From NCBI GenBank assembly GCA_947307415.1, contig CAMZJA010000011.1, positions 1-64,000 on the forward strand: DNA of 64,000 bases. The letters are read 5' to 3'. The notes beneath the pieces were generated by a model, which worked only from the letters and a program-made list of their open reading frames with translations, was not told where the DNA came from and did not search any database. The first letter of the stretch is position 1; each line of letters starts with the position of its first letter. The translations under genes and the position numbers were made by a program. Origin of the DNA: an uncultured Bacteroidales bacterium. Lineage in GTDB: Bacteria > Bacteroidota > Bacteroidia > Bacteroidales > F082. Below, in pieces: positions 8,969-15,935 of this stretch.

Positions 8969-9392
8969 TTATGTCAAATGCTGTAAGTAGCCACTTTTTT
9001 GTGCGTCCTTGTGCCTCTTTTTGTAATGCTATGACAAAGCGGAATCCCTTGCTTTCAAATACTTTTTTCTGATTGTCAGACTTTTTTAGGTTGAAATCTC
9101 CGAACTGAACCACGATGGGGATAAAATCCTCTATTTTGAATCCAGGTCTATTTATTTCTGGTTCATGTTTGTCAATTATATGCACCAGTCCATATCCTTT
9201 ATGTTTTATCAGATCGGTGACTTCTCCCCAAACGATATCAATGAATCCAATAACATCGCGATAAAGCGCTTTAGTGCATTCTCCGTTTTGCATTTTACGG
9301 AGATGTTTTATTGCTTCTTTTGGTTTTCTTACAAATTGTCTATAAATAGGTCTAAATTTCCCAATTTCAATAGTCTTAATTACATTTTTCAT
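8952..9392 (-). CDS. Barnase/colicin E5-like endoribonuclease domain protein (PBECR/DUF3519 type)
   Basis: A 146-residue protein. The segment with YRDVIGFIDIVWGEV followed by GYGLVHIIDKH closely resembles the DUF3519/PBECR nuclease family (phage-barnase-EndoU-colicin E5/D-RelE fold) seen in Helicobacter and in polyvalent proteins of mobile elements; the C-terminal KKWLLTAFD also fits. The conserved histidines and the tail are candidate catalytic parts. Unlike its relatives it is a free-standing domain, with no visible immunity gene beside it. Its last codons lie inside the small-RNA terminator on the other strand. Transcription starts from a TATCTTTG promoter at 9518-9525 and carries a leader of about 118 bases. 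Confidence 0.7.
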   Translation of the reverse strand: MKNVIKTIEIGKFRPIYRQFVRKPKEAIKHLRKMQNGECTKALYRDVIGFIDIVWGEVTDLIKHKGYGLVHIIDKHEPEINRPGFKIEDFIPIVVQFGDFNLKKSDNQKKVFESKGFRFVIALQKEAQGRTKKWLLTAFDIIKRPK

Positions 9393-9421
9393 AATAGTAG
9401 CATCATTTCTTTTAATTTTCT

Positions 9422-9469
9422 TTACACAATAAAAATTCCTTTCGCCATTCTGCGAACTCCTAATTCCAT
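9422..9469 (-). CDS. Possible 15-residue leader peptide upstream of the nuclease gene
   Basis: A minus-strand frame reads MELGVRRMAKGIFIV and stops with TAA, inside the leader of the gene at 8952-9392. Within it TTCGC and GCGAA form a small hairpin. It may be a true upstream peptide controlling the downstream gene, or only part of a conserved leader RNA. I cannot tell which from one copy. Confidence 0.3.
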   Translation of the reverse strand: MELGVRRMAKGIFIV

Positions 9470-9478
9470 TAGTTTTTT

Positions 9479-9548
9479 GTTTTACGATGCTCTTTAGTTA
9501 TGGTTCAAGAACTGGGGCAAAGATAAACAAAAAATCCTTGGTTGTCAA
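9479..9548 (-). promoter_or_regulatory. Promoter-leader cassette, copy A
   Basis: On the minus strand: TTGAC with TTG at 9546-9548, a 20-base spacer, TATCTTTG at 9518-9525, then a leader with actaaagagcatcgtaaaac at 9479-9498. The same 20 bases and a similar layout recur on the plus strand at 22990-23088 (copy B), with further scattered identities between promoter and 20-mer. Confidence 0.7.
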
Positions 9549-9607
9549 TTATTTTTTAAAGTATGTATCTTTTTGATGATACTATGGAGAATGTTTAATT
9601 CTGGTGT

Positions 9608-10594
9608 TTAGGTTGGGATAAGTGTAACAACAGTTTTATTAATTGATTCTCTATCAATGTGTTTTATGGATTCAAGTTTATTAACAATTTGTTTGATCCA
9701 TTCATTAAAAGCAATAATTTCTGATGTGTGGCCGAGCTTTGAGAGTGACCAGAGTGTGAGCCCAATCGTGCTGTATTTGTAATCACGAAAAACGATGTGG
9801 CCTTGGAGATTGCGGATAAAGTAAAAATGCCAGTTCAACTCGTTACTTATGACCCAACGTATGGCTGCAGATGCTTCTTCTGCGGTAATTGTGTGGTCGG
9901 TTTTGGCTGAGATATATGCGATTTGGAATGGCGTTAGCCTACTTTTGGGAAGAGGATAATTTTTATCTTCGCAGACTTTGATTAGTAATTGCGGATAAGC
10001 CACGTCGTCGATGACACCATCGCTATAGCTTTCAAGTTCATTGATTTTTTCTTTCATATACTCAATGGAATCGAACTGGAGGATGACTTTCAGAAGCTTG
10101 TAGTTTTCAATGTCTTCTTTCCAATAGCGTTTGACGATGTCGAGGTATTTGTCTTTCCAAAACAGCTGGCCGACTACATCAAATGCTTGATCCTGATAAA
10201 TGACGGTGTCGGCAAAATTCTCGACGAAGTATTTAGAGCACCACACGACATCTGTTTTTGTGCCTTTTTTCATGAAAGTTTCGATGATATGCTCTTGGTC
10301 ATCGAATGATTGGACGTCGAATCGCTTTTGAAGTTGACGGCGAGTTTGCTTCAGTTGCTCGCCTCTGCCATTTGCAAAATCATTGAGAAGCTGTTGAAGC
10401 GGAGCGTTTACGTGCTTTACACTATCTTTTGAGGGCTTGGGATTGATTAACTTATTGGTGTAAAGCCACAAATCTTCATTGGTGGTGCTGTCGCGGATTT
10501 CAATAAGTTGGTCGGACGACAAGGCGTTGACCAGGTGCTTCAGGATGTCGAAGCTTGAATTAGGGTTTTCAATAAGATATTTTGAGAGTTCCAT
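9608..10594 (-). CDS. Hypothetical protein, 328 aa, operon partner of the LRR protein
   Basis: I do not recognise this protein. It is 328 residues, without signal peptide or membrane segments, and largely helical in appearance with many acidic and aromatic residues. A run of WHFYFIR and GLTLWSLSKLG near the C-terminus hints at repeat-like helical packing. It begins 4 bases after the stop of the LRR gene at 10599-11606, so the two form a tight operon and probably act together. The genes sit in the accessory region between a nuclease-like gene and a glycosylase-like gene, so a defence or mobile-element role is possible but unproven. Confidence 0.65.
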   Translation of the reverse strand: MELSKYLIENPNSSFDILKHLVNALSSDQLIEIRDSTTNEDLWLYTNKLINPKPSKDSVKHVNAPLQQLLNDFANGRGEQLKQTRRQLQKRFDVQSFDDQEHIIETFMKKGTKTDVVWCSKYFVENFADTVIYQDQAFDVVGQLFWKDKYLDIVKRYWKEDIENYKLLKVILQFDSIEYMKEKINELESYSDGVIDDVAYPQLLIKVCEDKNYPLPKSRLTPFQIAYISAKTDHTITAEEASAAIRWVISNELNWHFYFIRNLQGHIVFRDYKYSTIGLTLWSLSKLGHTSEIIAFNEWIKQIVNKLESIKHIDRESINKTVVTLIPT

Positions 10595-10598
10595 AGTA

Positions 10599-11606
10599 TT
10601 ATTTCTTTAGAAAATTCAAATATTTTCCTGTTGGACGAAGCCAATAATCGCGAGGTTTTCCATTGATAAACACCTTTGACTCAAAAGCGTCTTTGTGGAC
10701 TTTTATGTTTCTATTCTTGAAGGAAACCGAGATTAAAGTGGTATTAAAGAAAGCAAACTGACCAATGCTCTTTATCGATGGCGGTATATTGATTTCTTTT
10801 AATGAAGTACAGTTGCAAAACGCATATTCCTCTATTAACTCAATGTTGTCAGGTATGCAAAAAGATTCCATTTCTTTTGTAGTTGCAAAAGATGAAATCC
10901 CCAAACGTTTTACGGAAGTTGGAATTTTAGTTGTTTTGCAACCTTTTAGAAGAGTATTGGAGGCGGTCTCGATTATGGCATTACAATTTTCTCTGCTGTC
11001 ATAAAATTTGTTTTGTTCAGAAACTATGATGGATTCCAAACCAAATATTTCTGCAAAATTATAATCTATGTGCATGATATTTGGGCCAATATACAACGAT
11101 TTGATAGCAACGGCACAGAATGCCCCCTCGCTAATCCTTTCTACGGAATCAGGAATGATGGTGTTGTCGCAGGCGACAACGAGTGTGTTAGTTGCAGTTT
11201 CAATCACGGCATTACAATTCTCTCGGTTGTCATAAAATTTGTTGTCTTTTGCCACATGGATTTCTTTTAAAATGGAATCTAATGTAAACCAGAATGCATA
11301 GTTCTCAATTTTGCAGATTGATGCAGGAATAAAGATCGATTTCATTGTTTTAGGGAAAGAGCATGAGCCGATTTCTGTCACTTTGTAATTGTCTCCATTG
11401 ATAAAGATATATTCAGGAATCACAAAGTCATCGAAAAAGTTGACTGTCAAAATACCGTCTGCTGTTTTATCATATTCCGAACATAATTTTAAATTTTTGC
11501 CATTCAAAAATTGGAATCCAACGCTTGTTGAAGTTGATATGTTTTTTTGTTGGCTGTTTTGAAAAATATTTCCTGCATCGATTTTTATAAGTTTTTTCTT
11601 TGCCAT
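10599..11606 (-). CDS. BspA-type leucine-rich repeat protein without a signal peptide
   Basis: A 335-residue protein with LRR_5 (BspA/TpLRR) repeats from about residue 75: IFIPASICKIENYAF, IPDSVERISEGAF, IPDNIELIEEYAF and IPPSIKSIGQFAF. Two copies of NKFYDxRENCNAxIETA insert between repeats, as in Treponema and Bacteroides BspA proteins. Those relatives are usually secreted adhesins, but this one starts MAKKKLIKIDAG with no signal peptide or lipobox, so it should stay in the cytosol. The promoter is TATTTTTG on the minus strand at 11630-11637. The next gene follows after 4 bases. Confidence 0.85.
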   Translation of the reverse strand: MAKKKLIKIDAGNIFQNSQQKNISTSTSVGFQFLNGKNLKLCSEYDKTADGILTVNFFDDFVIPEYIFINGDNYKVTEIGSCSFPKTMKSIFIPASICKIENYAFWFTLDSILKEIHVAKDNKFYDNRENCNAVIETATNTLVVACDNTIIPDSVERISEGAFCAVAIKSLYIGPNIMHIDYNFAEIFGLESIIVSEQNKFYDSRENCNAIIETASNTLLKGCKTTKIPTSVKRLGISSFATTKEMESFCIPDNIELIEEYAFCNCTSLKEINIPPSIKSIGQFAFFNTTLISVSFKNRNIKVHKDAFESKVFINGKPRDYWLRPTGKYLNFLKK

Positions 11607-11629
11607 AGCATTACTTTTTTGTTACGATG

Positions 11630-11729
11630 CAAAAATAGAATATACTTCCGCAAAAAGAATGTGGAAGGTGCAGATAAAAATTATTTTTTAGCTTGTGCTT
11701 TGTTTTTGCATAATTAAATTGTAATTTTG
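11630..11729. promoter_or_regulatory. Divergent promoter region, LRR operon and glycosylase-like operon
   Basis: Minus-strand TATTTTTG at 11630-11637 serves the LRR operon, and plus-strand TAATTTTG at 11722-11729 serves the genes at 11761-13220. The minus leader also contains GCATCGTAA, a fragment resembling the cassette 20-mer, but this is weak. Confidence 0.5.
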
Positions 11730-11760
11730 CAGATGTAACATTATCAACATAATATAGTCA

Positions 11761-12477
11761 ATGGATAGGGAGAATATATTTAATAATTATTTAGAAAGTT
11801 GTCTGTCACGAGAGGAATTTTGTGGGCAAGGTAATCCTAATTCTGATATTCTAATTATTGGCAAAGAGCCATATTGTATAACAGAATGCAATGAGGACGA
11901 AAACAGAAAAAAGCGCAAGGATAATTATAATTTATGTAAAGATTTAAACCTCCGTGATGCTTCAAGAGAAGGAAAACAGTCACCAACATGGTTAAATTAT
12001 CAATATTTAATAGATTTAATCTATAAAAGGAAAACTCACGAAAACAAAATTGATTTTGAAAGATTTGCATTCACTACAGAATTGAATAAATTAGCAAGAC
12101 CAAAAGCAAGATTAGACAAAGAAACAAAAGATAATATATATGAACGACTGTTGTTTTTTAAAGAGTCAAATTTTATACAATCGTTCCCTGTTGTGATTTT
12201 AGCTTGTGGTCCTTTTATTAAAAACACTGGAGAAGGTGTTGATAGGCAGATTGACAATACATTTAATGCTTGTTATAACAAAGAAATAAAAACAACTAAT
12301 GGCTACAAATTTTATACTCATTACAATAAAGAAGACACACAATTGATTAAAGCAGGAGAAAAACTGATAATTCACACAAGACAATTAAGTAATTTTAGAC
12401 AAGGTGATGGTAAACGACTAATTGAGGCAATGTCAGAAACAATACATAATCATTTACATAAACTTGGATTAATATGA
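11761..12477 (+). CDS. Uracil-DNA-glycosylase-like protein, divergent
   Basis: A 238-residue protein. GQGNPNSDILIIGKEPYC (about residues 22-39) resembles the N-terminal UDG-superfamily motif in which a glycine-rich strand ends in a water-activating loop (GExPG or GQDPY type). VVILACGPF sits where the second conserved strand is expected, and IIHTRQLS could stand for the terminal HPS-type motif. The similarity is one of fold pattern, and the catalytic loop is altered, so activity on uracil is not assured. It overlaps the next gene by ATGA (12474-12477), so the two are translationally coupled. The stretch is clearly AT-richer than its neighbours, suggesting transfer. Confidence 0.6.
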   Translation: MDRENIFNNYLESCLSREEFCGQGNPNSDILIIGKEPYCITECNEDENRKKRKDNYNLCKDLNLRDASREGKQSPTWLNYQYLIDLIYKRKTHENKIDFERFAFTTELNKLARPKARLDKETKDNIYERLLFFKESNFIQSFPVVILACGPFIKNTGEGVDRQIDNTFNACYNKEIKTTNGYKFYTHYNKEDTQLIKAGEKLIIHTRQLSNFRQGDGKRLIEAMSETIHNHLHKLGLI

Positions 12478-13220
12478 AACAGCAAGCGATTTTAGATTTT
12501 ACTGCTGACGGCAAGGCAGTTGTGCAGATTCCTGATGTGGGAAAAATGGCGTTCATCAATACTTTTGGCTTAAGCAAAATAGGCGAGGTGGAAAAGGATA
12601 TTGAGGAGGCTGACACTGCGGAGAGAAAACAGTTCATGCAGAACTATATAAGCGAGTATCGTTCTATATTTGGCAACGATGTTGAACGAAGCAAAGAGAC
12701 AACAGAGTTGATGGAAAAGTTTGAAGCTGCTTTGGTAGATAAATTCCCAATATTCACAACTAAAGAACTGGATTGCTATGATTATGCAGATGAACAGTAT
12801 GACGATGCATGGGATATTGTATCGGACGACGATTCGCAAGAATTGGAAGATGCGCTGGAAAACTCATACATTCGTGAGATATCGGTGAATGTTTATAAAA
12901 TGAAACACTCGACAGCTTGGTATTTGTTTGGCAATGTAAAAGCAGACATTGATGCAACGGTAGAGCAAATTGAATGTATGAAAGGCTTGCCAACAGTTAT
13001 TGACAATATTGACAAAGTGGTTGAGATTGTTAGAAATGCCGTTGATGCCCGACAGGCTATAAATAAATTAACTGAAGAGTTTAACTTGACGAGAAACCAA
13101 GCTGCTTATGCAGTCGGATTCCATTTGAGTGAATTGGCAGGAATCAACAAAGACAATGTTCAAGAGAACATCGCTTATTACGAGAAAATCCTGATTTTGC
13201 TTAAGAATTTGGACAAATAA
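12474..13220 (+). CDS. Hypothetical protein, 248 aa, coupled to the glycosylase-like gene
   Basis: I do not recognise this protein. It is a 248-residue acidic cytosolic protein, with a cluster of Asp and Glu between residues 100 and 130 and a helical C-terminus containing LTRNQAAYAVGFHLSELAG, which could be a helix-turn-helix-like element. The start codon overlaps the stop of the glycosylase-like gene (ATGA), so the products are probably made in fixed ratio. The stop lies 3 bases from the stop of the convergent WYL regulator gene. Confidence 0.65.
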   Translation: MKQQAILDFTADGKAVVQIPDVGKMAFINTFGLSKIGEVEKDIEEADTAERKQFMQNYISEYRSIFGNDVERSKETTELMEKFEAALVDKFPIFTTKELDCYDYADEQYDDAWDIVSDDDSQELEDALENSYIREISVNVYKMKHSTAWYLFGNVKADIDATVEQIECMKGLPTVIDNIDKVVEIVRNAVDARQAINKLTEEFNLTRNQAAYAVGFHLSELAGINKDNVQENIAYYEKILILLKNLDK

Positions 13221-13223
13221 AAT

Positions 13224-14135
13224 TTATTTATAGAGTTTTCTCATAGCCTCAATCTCCTTAATGATTTCGTTACGGAATGATTGAGGCTCTATTATTTCTA
13301 CATTTCCCATATAAGACAAAACTTTCTGTTTGAAATCGAGGGTTGGGCAGATGTAGTAGGAAAAGACGGTGTAGTCGGAATCGTCTGAGACTATTTTCTG
13401 TGAATGGTGGAGCGGCAAAGTTTTCAGGTACTGGGCTTGGAAATGGTTTGCCTTCAGGACAACTCGCTGGATTGGGGTTTCATCTTTGATGATGCCATAG
13501 CAGCCGCTGAAGAAATCGTTGATGGAGAAATCGGATGGCATGCGGAAGGTGATGCTGTTTTTCTGCAGGCTGGTGATGCGGTCGAGAGCAAAGGTGTGGA
13601 GCGTGTCATTTTCAGGATTGCGAGCCAGCACATACCAGCGACGCTGGAAGATTTGGACTCCGTAGGGCTCCATGTTTTTGTACAGCTTCTTATCATCGGA
13701 ATAAAATTTCTGATATTCCATGTCGAAGGTACAGCTGTTGTTCATCAAATCGATGATGTCGATTAGCGTGTCTTGCCCTGCAGGGATGTCTTCGAGACCA
13801 ATGCGGTTTTTCAGGCTTTTGCTTTGGCCGATGATATTGTTGAGATTGAAGGTGTTGATGAGCCAACGCAAAACGAGGTTCTGATTTCGTAATTCTTCAC
13901 GGTCATTTATGTAATAACGATTGGTTTTGCGGTCGCAGCAGATCTCGACGTTGAAGGTGTCTTGGATTTCTTCTTTGTGTTGCTCGAATGTGCGCTTCGG
14001 GTAACGCTCGCCATCTGAAAGAAGGTCGTAGCGTTGCCATTTCTCGTTGATTTCATCGAATGTAATGCCTGTTTCACCGGCACGATAGATTGTATCGAGC
14101 AGCCAGACGTAGCGTTTGATTTTATCGACTATCAT
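13224..14135 (-). CDS. WYL-domain transcriptional regulator
   Basis: A 303-residue protein. An N-terminal winged-helix region (1-80) with ITFDEINEKW and RTFEQHKEEI is followed by a WYL domain. The signature RRWYVLARN lies near residue 166 and the paired ALDRITSL near 187; a WCX-like C-terminal domain ends the protein. WYL domains are thought to sense ligands, often nucleic acids, and such regulators commonly control defence islands. It is convergent with the glycosylase-like operon and could regulate it or the surrounding accessory genes. Confidence 0.88.
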   Translation of the reverse strand: MIVDKIKRYVWLLDTIYRAGETGITFDEINEKWQRYDLLSDGERYPKRTFEQHKEEIQDTFNVEICCDRKTNRYYINDREELRNQNLVLRWLINTFNLNNIIGQSKSLKNRIGLEDIPAGQDTLIDIIDLMNNSCTFDMEYQKFYSDDKKLYKNMEPYGVQIFQRRWYVLARNPENDTLHTFALDRITSLQKNSITFRMPSDFSINDFFSGCYGIIKDETPIQRVVLKANHFQAQYLKTLPLHHSQKIVSDDSDYTVFSYYICPTLDFKQKVLSYMGNVEIIEPQSFRNEIIKEIEAMRKLYK

Positions 14136-14220
14136 GGTTGGAGTTTTTTCGAGGTAAAATTAGTAATTTTTTAGCTTGTGCAAGAACTTTGTGGAAGAAA
14201 AATTTACCTCCTCAAGAACT

Positions 14221-14859
14221 TTACATCATTATCTCACTTCCAAGATAAACCGAATTCGCGACTTCCATTCCGTCCTCAGAGATGAAGCCGAGATAGAGGT
14301 GAATGGTGTCGCCAAGCCAGTTGGAGGGGAGGGGTAAGACAACTGATTGGCTCGACCTTGTGGTGGCTGCGATTTCAAACACCGCTTGACCTTTTAAAAC
14401 ATTATAAGCCAACGGCATCGACAAATCGAGGGCATCGGCTGAGCCTTCGGCGCTGTTGTCGCTCCAAGTTATTGTTACGCAACGTTCTGAGATGGTGGCG
14501 GCGACATCTTTCGGCGGTGTCAAATCGCCACGCGACACAAGCACTCGCTGATAGTTTATCTCTATGTCAGGATAACTGCCGCCGACAGCGTTTTTAACAA
14601 CATACGAAACCGCCGCGTTGAAAGCCGACTTCTTTACAGCATAGGTCTTATAACCGACACGAATGTAATCTTTAATCGGTGTCAAAAACTCCATCGCCTT
14701 GTTGAATTTCGCCCGTTGCTGAAGCTGCCGCGGCGTGCGAGCGTCGTTGAAATGCTGAGGAAGACTGCGCATATAGCTGATGCCATTCCATGAGGAACCG
14801 ATAACCGGTCCAACCTTGCCTGAAAAGCCCCCGAGGACTCCTTTTCTGATTTTTCCCAT
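14221..14859 (-). CDS. DUF6266 family protein
   Basis: A 212-residue protein. Its N-terminus, with GGFSGKVGPVIGSSWNG followed by YMRSLP and a TPRQLQQRAKF segment, matches the DUF6266 family of Bacteroidetes. The C-terminal half looks like beta-rich fibronectin-like sequence (TPPKDVAATIS, ITWSDNS). No signal peptide is seen. The function is unknown; the glycine-rich start and beta-sandwich tail recall phage structural proteins, but nothing else phage-like is nearby. The promoter is TATTTTTG on the minus strand at 14903-14910. Confidence 0.8.
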   Translation of the reverse strand: MGKIRKGVLGGFSGKVGPVIGSSWNGISYMRSLPQHFNDARTPRQLQQRAKFNKAMEFLTPIKDYIRVGYKTYAVKKSAFNAAVSYVVKNAVGGSYPDIEINYQRVLVSRGDLTPPKDVAATISERCVTITWSDNSAEGSADALDLSMPLAYNVLKGQAVFEIAATTRSSQSVVLPLPSNWLGDTIHLYLGFISEDGMEVANSVYLGSEIMM

Positions 14860-14997
14860 AATTTTTTATTTTTGTTTAACGATTTAAATTTTAAAACCGC
14901 AACAAAAATATATAAAAATTTTTTAGAAAATCAAATTCGGTTTTAAATGCGCTTCTTTGCCTGATTATGCATGATTTTTCCATGTTTTGCAAGGTTG

Positions 14998-15068
14998 CAA
15001 GTTCGCACAAAATTAATACCAAGTTCGTACCAAGTTCGAATGAAACTATAGTAATTAGTCCGAACTTG
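14998..15068. repeat. Cluster of CAAGTTCG repeats
   Basis: CAAGTTCG occurs at 14998-15005, 15020-15027 and 15031-15038. The last two are part of a tandem 11-mer, TACCAAGTTCG, at 15017-15027 and 15028-15038. The inverse CGAACTTG is at 15061-15068. The cluster lies in the 419-base gene-free stretch 14860-15278, upstream of both divergent genes. The spacing looks like a set of binding sites for a regulator, replication protein or recombinase. The rest of that stretch is AT-rich with no coding signal. Confidence 0.6.
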
Positions 15069-15201
15069 ATACGATATGTGACTTATATTCAATGAGTTAA
15101 GTGCAAATGTTAAAATTTATTAACATTTAAAAAAGCATTAAATCTCCCAAAAACAGTTTGTAAATGGCTGAAATACAATTATTTAGAACGATGTTGAAAA
15201 C

Positions 15202-15248
15202 TTAGTCGTTTTTCGTACGACTAATTCGTTTGAAGGGTCGTATATTTG
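15202..15248 (+). promoter_or_regulatory. Promoter with operator-like inverted repeat
   Basis: TATATTTG at 15241-15248 is the likely -7 box of the gene at 15279. The perfect 8-bp inverted repeat TTAGTCGT (15202-15209)/ACGACTAA (15217-15224) overlaps where the -33 region should be, and no TTG is found at the usual spacing. This suggests a repressor or activator site. Confidence 0.45.
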
Positions 15249-15278
15249 GCGCTTTATTATTATAAATCTTTTACGAAT

Positions 15279-15782
15279 ATGACACAGATACCTGATTTTA
15301 TCGAAACAAATTTGCAAGGGACAAATTTATGGTTTAGAATTCCAACAAATCCTATTAAAGAGATTCGTGGTGAAAGACGTAAGATAATTAAAGACGCTTA
15401 CAAGGCTTTGTTGTCAAAATTAAACGGCAATAACTTCATAAAAAATGATTTTCTTGATGAAAATATCTATATAATTTGGAAGGAAAGCTTTCAGAAAGCA
15501 TCAAATAACGCTACACGATATTGGCAAACGACTTATGCAGTGCTTAAATTACCCGATGTTTTGAAATATGCCAAACCATTTGATGAGAATTACAGGAGTT
15601 TTGACATTAAAGACGGTAATCAGAAGAAAAACCGCTATGTTGAGCTGATAAAACTGAGATATACATTCAATAGTAAAACGGAAGATTACAAGAATTTCAC
15701 GATTGAAGTGGTGATAGGTAAGAAAAGCGATGGTCGAAACGTCCAATACAGCCTGGAGTATATAAAAAAAGCGTGTAGTTAA
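15279..15782 (+). CDS. Hypothetical protein, 167 aa
   Basis: The family is not recognised. The ATG at 15279 is preferred because an upstream in-frame TTG at 15246 falls inside the promoter box. The 167-residue protein is basic and probably cytosolic. Its C-terminal half (YAVLKLPDVLKYAK, then ELIKLRYTFN and FTIEVVIGKK) has the beta-hairpin and helix texture of small polyvalent-protein or nuclease-associated domains from mobile elements; this is only a resemblance. The stop codon lies within the loop of the first of two tandem hairpins. Confidence 0.6.
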   Translation: MTQIPDFIETNLQGTNLWFRIPTNPIKEIRGERRKIIKDAYKALLSKLNGNNFIKNDFLDENIYIIWKESFQKASNNATRYWQTTYAVLKLPDVLKYAKPFDENYRSFDIKDGNQKKNRYVELIKLRYTFNSKTEDYKNFTIEVVIGKKSDGRNVQYSLEYIKKACS

Positions 15783-15859
15783 TCCATGCATAAGCCGATC
15801 TACACGTTTTTAGTCGTAAAAATGCAGTTAATCCATGCAAAAGCCGATCTGCGATTTTT
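15772..15859 (+). repeat. Two tandem hairpins with one shared 21-base loop on unrelated stems
   Basis: Hairpin 1 has stem CGTGTAG (15772-15778)/CTACACG (15800-15806). Hairpin 2 has stem AAAAATGCAG (15818-15827)/CTGCGATTTTT (15849-15859), with one bulge. The loops at 15779-15799 and 15828-15848 are both 21 bases and differ at a single position. Both hairpins are followed by T runs, so they could act as tandem terminators for the gene at 15279. Keeping the loop while the stem changes with pairing preserved implies selection on the structure. Confidence 0.75.
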
Positions 15860-15910
15860 ACGCAGCAAAAATAAGCAAAATTGCATTACGACAATGCAAA
15901 AATTTCAAAT

Positions 15911-15935
15911 AAATGCATCATGACCGTGCATTTTT
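15911..15935. terminator. Hairpin between convergent genes
   Basis: AAATGCA (15911-15917) and TGCATTT (15927-15933), then T and A. It abuts the stop codon of the DUF4301 gene on the other strand and may stop transcription both ways. A second small hairpin, TTGCAT/ATGCAA, lies at 15881-15899. Confidence 0.55.

Noticed and set aside
8836-9072. Plus-strand open frame of 78 codons over the small RNA
   Set aside because: It spans the promoter, the RNA and its terminator and has no protein-like features; it also runs antisense to the nuclease gene.
14221-14859. A prophage signalled by the DUF6266 gene
   Set aside because: No integrase, capsid, terminase or tail genes are nearby, and the flanking genes are ordinary chromosomal ones.
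15778-15851. Two 24-base near-identical repeats separated by 26 bases, looking like a CRISPR repeat-spacer unit
   Set aside because: Only two repeats, no cas genes, and the conserved part is the loop of two hairpins with separate stems, so tandem structured elements explain it better.
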